Numbered from the stretch's first letter, positions 14,061 through 27,781 are shown. The stretch: DNA of 53,981 bases from Paramacrobiotus metropolitanus (GCF_019649055.1 NW_026570538.1:1-53981); one strand, 5' to 3'. Program-made: numbers and translations. The notes: a model not told the origin generated them from the letters alone.

Positions 14061-17000
14061 GGAATGCATTCTTTCATGCGAAAACATCGATGTTTTCGCG
14101 AAAGGTCCAGATGTTTGGCAGAAATGTCGTAATTTTTTTAGAATATCGATGTTTTTGCGAGTAGTCCTTATGTCTCGCAATAATGCCGTGATTTTTTTAA
14201 GAATAACAATGTTTTCGCAAAAATGCCGCCTTTTATTCGGAAACATCGGTGTCTTTGCGATTAGTCAGAGGGTTTCCCAAAAATGCCTTCTTTCATGCGA
14301 AACATCGATGTTTTCGCGGATGGACCGGGATTTTCGCGAAAATCCCGCCGTTCATTCGGAAACATCGGTGTCCCTGCGATTAGTCTGCAATTTTACCAAA
14401 AATGCCCTCTTGTATGCGTAAACGTTGATGTTTTTGCGATAGGTCCAGATGTTTGGCAGAAATGCCGTAATTTTTCTAGAATATCGATGTTTTTGCGAGT
14501 AATCCTTATGTCTCGCAAAAAAGCCGTCATTGTTTTAGAATATCGACGTTTTCGCGAGTAGTCCTTATGTCTCGAAAAATGCCGTTATTTTTAAGAATAA
14601 CGATGTTTTTGCGAATGGACCGGAAATTTCGCAAAAATGCTGCATCTCATTCGGAAACATCGGTGTCCTTGGGATTAGTCCGAGAGTTTTCCAGAAATGC
14701 ACTCTTGCATGCGAAAACATCGATGTTTTTGCGAAAGGTCCGCATGTTTGGCAAAAAAACCGTCATTTTTTCAAAATATCGATGTTTTCGCGAGTAGTCC
14801 TTATGTCTCACAAAAATGCCGTCATTTTTTAGAAAAACGATGTTTTCGCGAATGGACCGGATGTTGCGCAAAAATACCGCCTTTCATTTGGAAAGATAGG
14901 TGTCCCTGCGATTAGTCTGATAGTTTCCCAAAAATGCCCTCTTTCATTTGAAAACATCGATGTTTCCGCGAAAGGTCCGGATGTTTGGCAAAAATGCCGT
15001 CATTTTTTTAGTATAACCATGTTTTCGCGAAGAAACCGGAAGTCCGAGGGTTTCCCAGTCCGAGGGTTTCGAGGTCCGAGGGTTTCCCAGTCCGACGGTT
15101 TCCCAGAAATGCATTCTTTCATGCAAAAACATCGATGTTTTGGCGAAAGGTCCAGATGTTTGGCAGAAATGCCGTAATTTTTTTAGAATATCGATGTTTT
15201 TGCGAGTAGTCCTTATGTCTCGCAATAATGCCGTCATTGTTTTAGAATATCGACGTTTTCGCGAGTAGTCCTTATTTCTCGAAAACTGCCGTCATTTTTT
15301 AGAATAACGATGTTTTTTGCGAATGGACCGGAGGTTGGCAAAACTGCCGTCATTTTTAGAATAACGATGTTTTCGCAAAAAATGCCGCCATTCATTCGGA
15401 AACATCAGTGTCCTGCGATTAGTCCGAGGGTTTCCCAGAAATGCAATCTTTCATGCGAAACATCGATGTTTCCGCGATAGGTCCGGATGTTTGGCAAAAA
15501 TGCCGTCATTTTTTTAATATAACCATGTTTTCGCGAAGAAACCGGAAGTCCGAGGGTTTCCCAGTCCGAGGGTTTCGAGGTCCGAGGGTTTCCCAGTCCG
15601 AGGGTTTCCCAGAAATGCATTCTTTCATGCGAAAACATCGATGTTTTCGCGAAAGGTCCAGATGTTTGGCAGAAATGTCGTAATTTTTTTAGAATATCGA
15701 TGTTTTTGCGAGTAGTCCTTATGTCTCGCAATAATGCCGTGATTTTTTTAAGAATAACAATGTTTTCGCAAAAATGCCGCCTTTTATTCGGAAACATCGG
15801 TGTCTTTGCGATTAGTCAGAGGGCTTCCCAAAAATGCCTTCTTTCATGCGAAACATCGATGTTTTCGCGGATGGACCGGGATTTTCGCGAAAATCCCGCC
15901 GTTCATTCGGAAACATCGGTGTCCCTGCGATTAGTCTGCAATTTTACCAAAAATGCCCTCTTTCATGCGAAAACATTGATGTTTTTGCGATAGGTCCAGA
16001 TGTTTGGCAGAAATGCCGTAATTTTTTTAGAATATCCATGTTTTTGCGAGTAGTCCTTATGTCTCGCAAAAAAGCCGTCATTGTTTTAGAATATCGACGT
16101 TTTCGCGAGTAGTCCTTATGTCTAGAAAAATGCCGTTATTTTTAAGAATAACGATGTTTTTGCGAATGGACCGGAAATTTCGCAAAAATGCCGCATCTCA
16201 TTCGGAAACATCGGTGTCCTTGGGATTAGTCCGAGAGTTTTCCAGAAATGCACTCTTGCATGCGAAAACATCGATGTTTTTGCGAAAGGTCCGCATGTTT
16301 GGCAAAAATACCGTCATTTTTTCAGAATATCGATGTTTTCGCGAGTAGTCCTTATGTCTCACAAAAATGCCGTCATTTTTTAGAAAAACGATGTTTTCGC
16401 GAATGGACCGGAAGTTTCGCAAAAATACCGCCTTTCATTCGGAAAGATAGGTGTCCCTGCGATTAGTCTGATAGTTTCCCAAAAATGCCCTCTTTCATGT
16501 GAAAACATCGATGTTTCCGCGATAGGTCCGGATGTTTGGCAAAAATGCCGTCATTTTTTTAGTATAACCATGTTTTCGCGAAGAAACCGGAAGTCCGAGG
16601 GTTTCCCAGTCCGAGGGTTTCGAGGTCCGAGGGTTTCCCAGTCCGAGGGTTTCCCAGAAATGCATTCTTTCATGCGAAAACATCGATGTTTTCGCGAAAG
16701 GTCCAGATGTTTGGCAGAAATGTCGTAATTTTTTTAGAATATCGATGTTTTTGCGAGTAGTCCTTATGTCTCGCAATAATGCCGTCATTTTTTCAGAATA
16801 TCGATGTTTTCTCGAGTAGTCTTTATGTCTCGAAAAAATGCCGTCATTTTTTTAAGAATAACAATGTTTTCGCAAAAATGCCGCCTTTTATTCGGAAACA
16901 TCGGTGTCATTGCGATTAGTCAGAGGGTTTCCCAAAAATGCCTTCTTTCATGCGAAACATCGATGTTTTCGCGCATGGACCGGGATTTTCGCGAAAATCC

Positions 17001-20000
17001 CGCCGTTCATTCGGAAACATCGGTGTCCCTGCGATTAGTCTGCAATTTTACCAAAAATGCCCTCTTTCATGCGAAAACATTGATGTTTTGCGATAGGTCC
17101 AGATGTTTGGCAGAAATGCCGTAATTTTTTTAGGATATCGATGTTTTTCGCAATTTCGCAAAAATGCCGCATCTCATTCGGAAACATCGGTGTCCTTGGG
17201 ATTAGTCCGAGAGTTTTCCAGAAATGCACTCTTGCATGCGAAAACATCGATGTTTTTGCGAAAGGTCCGCATGTTTGGCAAAAATACCGTCATTTTTTCA
17301 GAATATCGATGTTTTCGCGAGTAGTCCTTATGTCTCACAAAAATGCCATCATTTTTTAGAAAAACGATGTTTTCGCGAATGGACCGGAAGTTTCGCAAAA
17401 ATACCGCCTTTCATTCGGAAAGATAGGTGTCCCTGCGATTAGTCTGATAGTTTCCCAAAAATGCCCTCTTTCATGTGAAAACATCGATGTTTCCGCGATA
17501 GGTCCGGATGTTTGGCAAAAATGCCGTCATTTTTTTAGTATAACCATGTTTTCGCGAAGAAACCGGAAGTCCGAGGGTTTCCCAGTCCGAGGGTTTCGAG
17601 GTCCGAGGGTTTCCCAGTCCGAGGGTTTCCCAGAAATGCATTCTTTCATGCAAAAACATCGATGTTTTGGCGAAAGGTCAAGAAGTTTGGCAGAAATGCC
17701 GTAATTTTTTTAGAATATAGATGTTTTTGCGAGTAGTCCTTATGTCTCGCAATAATGCCGTCATTGTTTTAGAATATCGACGTTTTCGCGAGTAGTCCTT
17801 ATTTCTCGAAAAATGCCGTCATTTTTTAGAATAACGATGTTTTTGCGAATGGACCGGAGGTTTGGCGAAACTGCCGTTATTTTTTTAGAATAACGATGTT
17901 TTCGCAAAAAATGCCGCGTTTTTTTCGGAAACATCAGTGTCCTTGCGATTAGTCCGAGGGTTTCCCAGAAATGCATTCTTTCATGCGAAAACATCGATGT
18001 TTTCGCGAAAGGTCCAGATGTTTGGCAGAAATGCCGCCATTTTTTCAGAATAACGACGTTTTTGCAAATGGACCGGAAGTTTCGCAGAAATACCGCCTTT
18101 CATTCGGAAACATCGGTGTGCCTGCGATTAGTTCGAAGGTTTTCTAAAAATGCCCTCTGTCATGCAAAAACATCGATGTTACGCGAAAAGTCCGAATGTT
18201 TGGCAAAAATGCTGTCATTTTTTTAGAATTTCGATGTTTTCGCGAATGGTCCCGATTCGTCGCAAAACTGCCGCCATTTTTTTAAAATCACGATCTTTTC
18301 GCAAAAATGCCGCCTTTCATTCAGAAGCATCGGTGTCCTTGCGATTAGTCTGAAGGTTTCCCAGAAATGCATTCTTTCATGCGAAAACATCGATGTTTAC
18401 GCGAAAAGTCCGGATGTTTGGCAAAAATGCCGTCATTTTTTTAGTATAACCATGTTTTCGCGAAGAAACCGGAAGTCCGAGGGTTTCCCAGTCCGAGGAT
18501 TTCGAGGTCCGAGGGTTTCCCAGTCCGAGGGTTTCCCAGGAATGCATTCTTTCATGCGAAAACATCGATGTTTTCGCGAAAGGTCCAGATGTTTGGCAGA
18601 AATGTCGTAATTTTTTTAGAATATCGATGTTTTTGCGAGTAGTCCTTATTTCTCGAAAAATGCCGTCATTTTTTAGAATAACGATGTTTTCGCAAAAATG
18701 CCGCCTTTTATTCGGAAACATCGGTGTCTTTGCGATTAGTCAGAGGGTTTCCCAAAAATGCCTTCTTTCATGCGAAACATCGATGTTTTCGCGGATGGAC
18801 CGGGATTTTCGCGAAAATCCCGCCGTTCATTCGGAAACATCGGTGTCCCTGCGATTAGTCTGCAATTTTACCAAAAATGCCCTCTTGTATGCGTAAACGT
18901 TGATGTTTTTGCGATAGGTCCAGATGTTTGGCAGAAATGCCGTAATTTTTCTAGAATATCGATGTTCTTGCGAGTAATCCTTATGTCTCGCAAAAAAGCC
19001 GTCATTGTTTTAGAATATCGACGTTTTCGCGAGTAGTCCTTATGTCTCGAAAAATGCCGTTATTTTTAAGAATAACGATGTTTTTGCGAATGGACCGGAA
19101 ATTTCGCAAAATGCTGCATCTCATTCGGAAACATCGGTGTCCTTGGGATTAGTCCGAGAGTTTTCCAGAAATGCACTCTTGCATGCGAAAACATCGATGT
19201 TTTTGCGAAAGGTCCGCATGTTTGGCAAAAAAACCGTCATTTTTTCAAAATATCGATGTTTTCGCGAGTAGTCCTTATGTCTCACAAAAATGCCGTCATT
19301 TTTTAGAAAAACGATGTTTTCGCGAATGGACCGGATGTTGCGCAAAAATACCGCCTTTCATTTGGAAAGATAGGTGTCCCTGCGATTAGTCTGATAGTTT
19401 CCCAAAAATGCCCTCTTTCATTTGAAAACATCGATGTTTCCGCGAAAGGTCCGGATGTTTGGCAAAAATGCCGTCATTTTTTTAGTATAACCATGTTTTC
19501 GCGAAGAAACCGGAAGTCCGAGGGTTTCCCAGTCCGAGGGTTTCGAGGTCCGAGGGTTTCCCAGTCCGACGGTTTCCAGAAATGCATTCTTTCATGCAAA
19601 ACATCGATGTTTTGGCGAAAGGTCCAGATGTTTGGCAGAAATGCCGTAATTTTTTTAGAATATCGATGTTTTTGCGAGTAGTCCTTATGTCTCGCAATAA
19701 TGCCGTCATTGTTTTAGAATATCGACGTTTTCGCGAGTAGTCCTTATTTCTCGAAAACTGCCGTCATTTTTTAGAATAACGATGTTTTTGCGAATGGACC
19801 GGAGGTTGGCAAAACTGCCGTCATTTTTAGAATAACGATGTTTTCGCAAAAAATGCCGCCATTCATTCGGAAACATCAGTGTCCTGCGATTAGTCCGAGG
19901 GTTTCCCAGAAATGCAATCTTTCATGCGAAACATCGATGTTTCCGCGATAGGTCCGGATGTTTGGCAAAAATGCCGTCATTTTTTTAATATAACCATGTT

Positions 20001-23000
20001 TTCGCGAAGAAACCGGAAGTCCGAGGGTTTCCCAGTCCGAGGGTTTCGAGGTCCGAGGGTTTCCCAGTCCGAGGGTTTCCCAGAAATGCATTCTTTCATG
20101 CGAAAACATCGATGTTTTCGCGAAAGGTCCAGATGTTTGGCAGAAATGTCGTAATTTTTTTAGAATATCGATGTTTTTGCGAGTAGTCCTTATGTCTCGC
20201 AATAATGCCGTGATTTTTTTAAGAATAACAATGTTTTCGCAAAAATGCCGCCTTTTATTCGGAAACATCGGTGTCTTTGCGATTAGTCAGAGGGCTTCCC
20301 AAAAATGCCTTCTTTCATGCGAAACATCGATGTTTTCGCGGATGGACCGGATTTTCGCGAAAATCCCGCCGTTCATTCGGAAACATCGGTGTCCCTGCGA
20401 TTAGTCTGCAATTTTACCAAAATGCCCTCTTTCATGCGAAAACATTGATGTTTTGCGATAGGTCCAGATGTTTGGCAGAAATGCCGTAATTTTTTTAGAA
20501 TATCCATGTTTTTGCGAGTAGTCCTTATGTCTCGCAAAAAAGCCGTCATTGTTTTAGAATATCGACGTTTTCGCGAGTAGTCCTTATGTCTCGAAAAATG
20601 CCGTTATTTTTAAGAATAACGATGTTTTTGCGAATGGACCGGAAATTTCGCAAAAATGCCGCATCTCATTCGGAAACATCGGTGTCCTTGGGATTAGTCC
20701 GAGAGTTTTCCAGAAATGCACTCTTGCATGCGAAAACATCGATGTTTTTGCGAAAGGTCCGCATGTTTGGCAAAAATACCGTCATTTTTTCAAAATATCG
20801 ATGTTTTCGCGAGTAGTCCTTATGTCTCACAAAAATGCCGTCATTTTTAGAAAACGATGTTTTCGCGAATGGACCGGAAGTTTCGCAAAAATACCGCCTT
20901 TCATTCGGAAAGATAGGTGTCCCTGCGATTAGTCTGATAGTTTCCCAAAAATGCCCTCTTTCATGTGAAAACATCGATGTTTCCGCGATAGGTCCGGATG
21001 TTTGGCAAAAATGCCGTCATTTTTTTAGTATAACCATGTTTTCGCGAAGAAACCGGAAGTCCGAGGGTTTCCCAGTCCGAGGGTTTCGAGGTCCGAGGGT
21101 TTCCCAGTCCGAGGGTTTCCCAGAAATGCATTCTTTCATGCGAAAACATCGATGTTTTCGCGAAAGGTCCAGATGTTTGGCAGAAATGTCGTAATTTTTT
21201 TAGAATATCGATGTTTTTGCGAGTAGTCCTTATGTCTCGCAATAATGCCGTCATTTTTTCAGAATATCGATGTTTTCTCGAGTAGTCTTTATGTCTCGAA
21301 AAAATGCCGTCATTTTTTTAAGAATAACAATGTTTTCGCAAAAATCCCGCCGTTCATTCGGAAACATCGGTGTCCCTGCGATTAGTCTGCAATTTTACCA
21401 AAAATGCCCTCTTTCATGCGAAAACATTGATGTTTTTGCGATAGGTCCAGATGTTTGGCAGAAATGCCGTAATTTTTTTAGAATATCGATGTTTTTGCGA
21501 GTAGTCCTTATGTCTCGCAAAAAAGCCGTCATTGTTTTAGAATATCGACGTTTTCGCGAGTAGTCCTTATGTCTCGAAAAATGCCGTTATTTTTAAGAAT
21601 AACGATGTTTTTGCGAATGGACCGGAAATTTCGCAAAAATGCCGCATCTCATTCGGAAACATCGGTGTCCTTGGGATTAGTCCGAGTTTTCCAGAAATGC
21701 ACTCTTGCATGCGAAAACATCGATGTTTTTGCGAAAGGTCCGCATGTTGGGCAAAAATACCGTCATTTTTCAAAATATCGATGTTTTCGCGAGTAGTCCT
21801 TATGTCTCACAAAATGCCGTCATTTTTTAGAAAAACGATGTTTTCGCGAATGGACCGGAAGTTTCGCAAAAATACCGCCTTCATTCGGAAAGATAGGTGT
21901 TCCTGCGATTAGTCTGATAGTTTCCCAAAAATGCCCTCTTTCATGTGAAAACATCGATGTTTCCGCGATAGGTCCGGATGTTTGGCAAAAATGCCGTCAT
22001 TTTTTTAGTATAACCATGTTTTCGCGAAGAAACCGGAAGTCCGAGGGTTTCCCAGTCCGAGGGTTTCGAGGTCCGAGGGTTTCCCAGTCCGAGGGTTTCC
22101 CAGAAATGCATTCTTTCATGCGAAAACATCGATGTTTTCGCGAAAGGTCCAGATGTTTGGCAGAAATGCCGTAATTTTTTTTGAATATCGATGTTTCTGC
22201 GAGTAGTACTTATGTCTCGCAAAAATGTTGTCATTTTTTTAAGAATAACAATGTTTTCGCAAAAATGCCGCCTTTTATTCGGAAACATCTGTGTCTTTCC
22301 GATTAGTCAGAGGGTTTCCCAAAAATGCCTTCTTTCATGCGAAAACATCGATGTTTTCGCGAATGTTCCTTATGTCTCGCAAAAATGCCGTCATTTTTTC
22401 AGAATATCGATGTTTTCGCGAAAATTGCCGCCTTTTTTTGGAAACATCAGTGTCCTTGCGATTAGTCAGAAGGTTTCCCAAAAATGCCTTCTTTCATGCA
22501 AAAACATCGATGTTTTCGCGAATGTTCCTTATGTCTCGTGCCATTTTTTTCAGAATATCGATGTTTTCGCGAGTAGTCTTTATGTCTCGAAAAATGTCGT
22601 CATTTTTAGAATAACGATATGAATGGACCGGAGGTTTGGCCAAAATTCCTTTATTTTTTAGAATAACGATGTTTTCGCAAAAAATGCCGCGTTTTTTTCG
22701 GAAACATCAGTGTCCTTGCGATTAGTCCGAGGGTTTTTCCAGAAATGCATTCTTTCATGCGAAAACATCGATGTTTTCGCGAAAGGACCAGATGTTTGGC
22801 AAAAAGGCCGCCGTTTTCTTAGAATAACGATGTTTTTGCTAATGGACCGGAAATTCGCAAAATGCCGCACCGGGATTAGTTCTCAAAAATGCACTCCATG
22901 CGAAAACATCGATGTTTTGCGAAAGGTCCGAGGTTTTGCAAAATGCCGTTATTTTTTTAGAATAACGATGTTTTCGCAAAAAAATGCCGCGTTTTTTAGG

Positions 23001-26000
23001 AAACATCAGTGTCCTTGCGATTAGTCCGAGGTTTTCCAGAAATGCATTCTTTCATGCGAAAACATCGATGTTTTCGCGAAAGGTCAGATGTTTGGCAAAA
23101 GGCCGCCGTTTTCTTAGAATAACGATGTTTTTTGCTAATGGACCGGAAGTTTCGCAAAATGCCGCATCTCATTCGGAAACATCGGTGTCCTTGGGATTAG
23201 TCCGAGGTTTTCCAGAAATGCTCTTGCATGCGAAAACATCGATGTTTTTGCGAAAAGTCCGAATGTTTTGCAAAAAATACCGTCATTTTTTCAGAATATC
23301 GATGTTTTCGCGAGTAGTCCTATGTCTCACAAAAATGCCGTCATTTTTTAGAAAAATGATTTCGCGCGATGGACCGAAGTTTCGCAAAATACCGCCTTTC
23401 ATCGAAAGATCGGTGTCCTGCGATTAGTCTGATAGTTTCCCAAAATGCTCTTTCATGTGAAAACATCGATGTTTCCGCGATAGGTCCGATGTTTGGCAAA
23501 ATGCCGTCATTTTTTCAGATATATGTTTTCGCGAAGAAACCGAAGTCCGAGGTTTCCCAGTCCGAGGTTTCGAGGTCCGAGGTTTCCAGTCCGAGGTTTC
23601 CCAGAAATGCCTTCTTTCATGCGAAAACATCGATGTTTTCGCGAAAGCCAGAGGTTTGGCAGAAATGCGTAATTTTTTTAGAATATCGATGTTTTTGCGA
23701 GTAGTCCTTATGTCTCGCAATAATGCCGTCATTTTTTCAGAATATCGATGTTTTCTCGAGTAGTCTTTATGTCTCGAAAAATGCCGTATTTTTTAAGAAT
23801 AACAATGTTTTCGCAAAATGCCGCCTTTTATTCGGAAACATCGGTGTCTTTGCGATTAGTCAGAGGTTTCCCAAAAATGCCTTCTTTCATGCGAAACATC
23901 GATGTTTTCGCGGATGGACCGGATTTTCGCAAAAATGCCGCCGTTCATTCGGAAACATCGGTGTCCTGCGGATTAGTCTGCAATTTTACCGAAATGCACT
24001 CTTGCATGCGAAAACATCGATGTTTTGCGAAAGGTCCGATGTTTGGCAGAAATGCCGTAATTTTTTTAGAATATCGATGTTTTTGCGAGTAGTCCTTATG
24101 TCTCACAAAAAATGCCGTCATTGTTTTAGAATATCGACGTTTTCGCGAGCGAGAATGGACCGGAAATTTCGCAAAAATGCCGCATCTCATTCGGAAACAT
24201 CGGTGTCCTTGGATTAGTCCGAGTTTTCCAGAAATGCATTCTTGCATGCGAAAACATCGATGTTTTTGCTGAAAGGTCTCGATGTTTGGCAAAATACCGT
24301 CATTTTTCAAAATATCGATGTTTTCGCGAGTAGTCCTTATGTCTCACAAAATGCCGTCATTTTTTAGAAAACATCGATGTTTTCGCGAATGGACCGGAAG
24401 TTTCGCAAAATACCGCCTTTCATTCGAAAGATAGGTGTCCCTGCGATTAGTCTGGTAGTTTCCCAAAAATGCCCTCTTTCATGTGAAAACATCGATGTTT
24501 CCGCGATAGGTCCGATGTTTGGCAAAATGCCGTCATTTTTTTTAGTATAACCATGTTTTCGCGAAGAAACCGGAAGTCCGAGGTTTCCCAGTCCGAGGTT
24601 TCGAGGTCCGAGGTTTCCAGTCCGAGGGTTTCCAGAATGATTTTCATGCGAAAACATCGATGTTTCGCGAAAGGTCCAGATGTTTGGCAGATGTTTCCCA
24701 GTCCGAGGGTTTCGAGGTCCGAGGGTTTCCCAGTCCGAGGGTTTCCAGAAATGACATTCTTTCATGCGAAAACATCGATGTTTTCGCGAAAGGTCCAGAT
24801 GTTTGGCAGAAATGCCGTAATTTTTTTGAATATCGATGTTTCTGCGAGTAGTACTTATGTCTCGCAAAAATGTTGTCATTTTTTAAGAATAACAATGTTT
24901 TCGCAAAAATGCCGCCTTTTATTCGGAAACATCTGTGTCTTTCCGATTAGTCAGAGGGTTTCCCAAAAATGCCTTCTTTCATGCGAAAACATCGATGTTT
25001 TCGCGAATGTTCCTTATGTCTCGCAAAAATGCCGTCATTTTTTCAGAATATCGATGTTTTCGCGAAAATTGCCGCCTTTTTTTGGAAACATCAGTGTCCT
25101 TGCGATTAGTCAGAAGGTTTCCCAAAAGTGCCTTCTTTCATGCAAAAACATCGATGTTTTCGCGAATGTTCCTTATGTCTCGCAAAAATGCCGTCAATTT
25201 TTTTAGAATATCGATGTTTTCGCGAGTAGTCTTTATGTCTCGAAAAAATGTCGTCATTTTTTAGAATAACGATGTTCTCGCGAATGGACCGGAGGTTTGG
25301 CCAAAATTCCTTTATTTTTTTAGAATAACGATGTTTTCGCAAAAAATGCCGCGTTTTTTTCGGAAACATCAGTGTCCTTGCGATTAGTCCGAGGGTTTTT
25401 CCAGAAATGCATTCTTTCATGCGAAAACATCGATGTTTTCGCGAAAGGTCCAGATGTTTGGCAAAAAGGCCGCCGTTTTCTTAGAATAACGATGTTTTTG
25501 CTAATGGACCGGAAGTTTCGCAAAAATGCCGCCTTTCATTCGGAAACATCGGCGTCCCTGCGATTAGTTCGAAGGTTTTCTAAAAATGCCCTCTGTCATG
25601 CAAAAACATCGATGTTACGCGAAAAGTCCGAATGTTTTGCAAAAATGCTGTCATTTTTTTGTAATATCGATGTTTTCGCGAATGGTCCCGATGTGTCGCA
25701 AAACTGCCGTCATTTTTTTAAAATAACGATCTTTTCGCAAAAATGCCGCCTTTCATTCGGAAACATCGGTGTCCTTGCGATTAGTCTGAGGGTTTCCCAG
25801 AAATGCATTCTTTCATGCGAAAACATCGATGTTTACGCGAAAAGTCCGGATGTTCGGCAAAAATGCCGTCATCTTTTTAGGATATCGATGTTTTTGCGAG
25901 TAGTCCTTATGTCTCGCAAAAATGCCGTCATTTTTTCAGAATATCGATGTTTTCGCGAAGAAACCGGAAGTCCGAGGGTTTCCCAGTCCGAGGGTTTCCC

Positions 26001-26430
26001 AGAAATGCATTCTTTCATGCGAAAACATCGATGTTTTCGCGAAAGGTCCAGATGTTTGGCAGAAATGCCGTAATTTTTTTAGAATATCGATGTTTTTGCG
26101 AGTAGTCCTTATGTCTCGCAAAAATGCCGTCATTTTTTCAGAATATCGATGTTTTCGCGAGTAGTCTTTATGTCTCGAAAAAATGCCGTCATTTTTTTAA
26201 GAATAACAATGTTTTCGCAAAAATGCCGCCTTTTATTCGGAAACATCGGTGTCTTTGCGATTAGTCAGAGGGTTTCCCAAAAATGCCTTCTTTCATGCGA
26301 AAACATCGATGTTTTCGCGAATGTTCCTTATGTCTCGCAAAAATGCCGTCATTTTTTCAGAAAATCGATGTTTTCGCGAATGGATCGGAGATTTGGCGAA
26401 ACTGCCGTCATTTTTTTAGAATAACGATGT

Positions 26431-27270
26431 CTTCACACATCTGACTGTGCGTGCGAATGTGCGTTCTCATACAATACAATACTGCTGTCTAGTACTTAAG
26501 CATGCCGTTGAATACTGTGCATCACGTCTGTCTTAGCATACGCTAATAGCACGGTTTACACATGTACCAATAAAGTACCATGTATCAGAATCATATTTCT
26601 TCAGCAGGAGAATGATATCCAGCTAATTTTATTTACTTAGCTAATGGCTTACTACAGTTAAAACTCAAAATAAAAACCTACTGCGTAACTCAGTCTTCTC
26701 AGAATTATTCTGGCTTATTATCGTTGAGTTGGCAGAATTAAACTGTGTGAAAAAACTGCAGCATATGCATGTGCGGCTACGCCCATGTACAGATAAGGCC
26801 TGCGGGTAGGGACTGCCTATGCAAGTTCGCACTTCTTAGTGATTACGCCGCCCACTGCGTTCATTTTACATAACTAGCTATTCGCTTGTTTCCGTCGGTT
26901 TATTTTCCGCCCTTTTGAATTCTTTATTAATGCAGCTACTTTTGCAGATGTCTTTCAGCGCTCACAGTGCTGCATATATGTATCTGTATGTACAGTATAT
27001 GCATGGAGCGATAATCCAGTGCCACGGAAAAGTGCTGTCGGATTAGCCTGCAAAATAAGCGTTGCACAAAATAAATAAATAATGTCGATAGCAGTAAGAA
27101 CAAAACTCCCCGACGCCAGGCATTAACATTTTGCAAACCTTCGTCGGCAGCACATTTTGTACAAGGCTTCCGCTTTCACTACAGAACATGCAGAGGAAAT
27201 CAGTTGAACTTGGCTTTTGATGTATAACAATTAATGCGCATAAAGTTTTTAACGATTGCACTGTGGATCG
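26431..27270. other. Intergenic, no gene recognised
   Basis: Unique-looking sequence directly right of the satellite. The only ORFs are short ones on the minus strand (up to 84 codons) with no recognisable domain. No repeat structure was seen. Confidence 0.6.
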
Positions 27271-27436
27271 ACTTTGCTGTAAAAGACACATGGCCATAAA
27301 GCGGAAAGTGAACCAATATCAGATTCGAAGCATTTTTCCCCGATTTTACAATGAATTATAAAATACTTTAAAATTCATTGTAAAATTATGAGAAAGTGCT
27401 TTGAACTTTAATGGCCATGTATTTTTTACAGCAGTG
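27271..27436. mobile_element. Small foldback (inverted-repeat) element
   Basis: A left half with GCTGTAAAAGACACATGGCC and a right half ending GGCCATGTATTTTTTACAGC are imperfect reverse complements. At the centre (about 27348-27384) ACAATGAATTATAAA pairs with TTTAAAATTCATTGT. The whole ~166 bp folds into one imperfect hairpin. No clear target-site duplication was found, so foldback MITE is a tentative class. Confidence 0.6.
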
Positions 27437-27781
27437 TTTCAAGAATATTGGTTATTAACCAGACTTCTGGAACAAAACAATGCATTTAAACTTTCCGCCC
27501 ATTTTCATTCGTCATATCTCGACAATTTTTGCGCGTGCAAACTGGTTTAAGAACAATGTACAAAATCATTTAGCTTTAGAAGGACATTACAGAAAATGGA
27601 TTCGTAGTGAAAAGCGAAAGTTTTAGGGTATATACCATTTTTGACACCATGTACCGGGCCTCCTTGAATCATTTCGCTCTAATTCCGACTTGCAGCTTCT
27701 GCTTCGCACATGTACACATTGTCATCTATTCACAGAATACGGTAATAGAATTCGTGGTGACGGGCAAGGAACGCAAGCTAA
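27437..27781. other. Intergenic, no gene recognised
   Basis: About 345 bases between the foldback and the Harbinger-like element. A 100-codon ORF that starts at 27607 runs on into the transposons and has no recognisable domain, so I do not call it a gene. Confidence 0.5.

Larger units (their letters stand above)
70..26430. repeat. 26.4-kb satellite array, ~59-bp monomer with palindromic core
   Basis: The whole stretch is made of diverged copies of one ~59-bp monomer. The monomer contains a core around AACATCGATGTT, then TCGCGAA, a GGACCGGA- or GGTCCGGA-like block, a TTTGGCAAAAATGCCG block and a T-rich run before the next copy. Several monomer classes alternate. One class begins TTTCATGCG; one has CGGAAACATCGGTGTC; one starts TAGAATAACGATG; one carries CGAGTAGTCCTTATGTCTCG. 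At 10591, 10770 and 10949 the same class recurs exactly every 179 bp, so three monomers form a higher-order unit there. Larger blocks are duplicated again with offsets near 1.24, 1.41, 1.55, 1.57, 2.65, 2.96, 4.47-4.69 and 7.46 kb. Length divided by 59 gives roughly 445 monomers. Both edges are in the window. The long ORFs on both strands follow from the low stop-codon density of the monomer and shift frame between copies, so I treat them as non-coding. Confidence 0.95.

Noticed and set aside
60-26424. Scores of ORFs of 60-230 codons in the satellite on both strands
   Set aside because: They occur in several frames and on both strands at once, change frame with single-base indels between monomers and encode only translated monomer. 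This is a property of the repeat, not genes.
70-26430. CRISPR array
   Set aside because: Repeats are contiguous diverged monomers with no unique spacers, there are no cas genes, and the context is eukaryotic.
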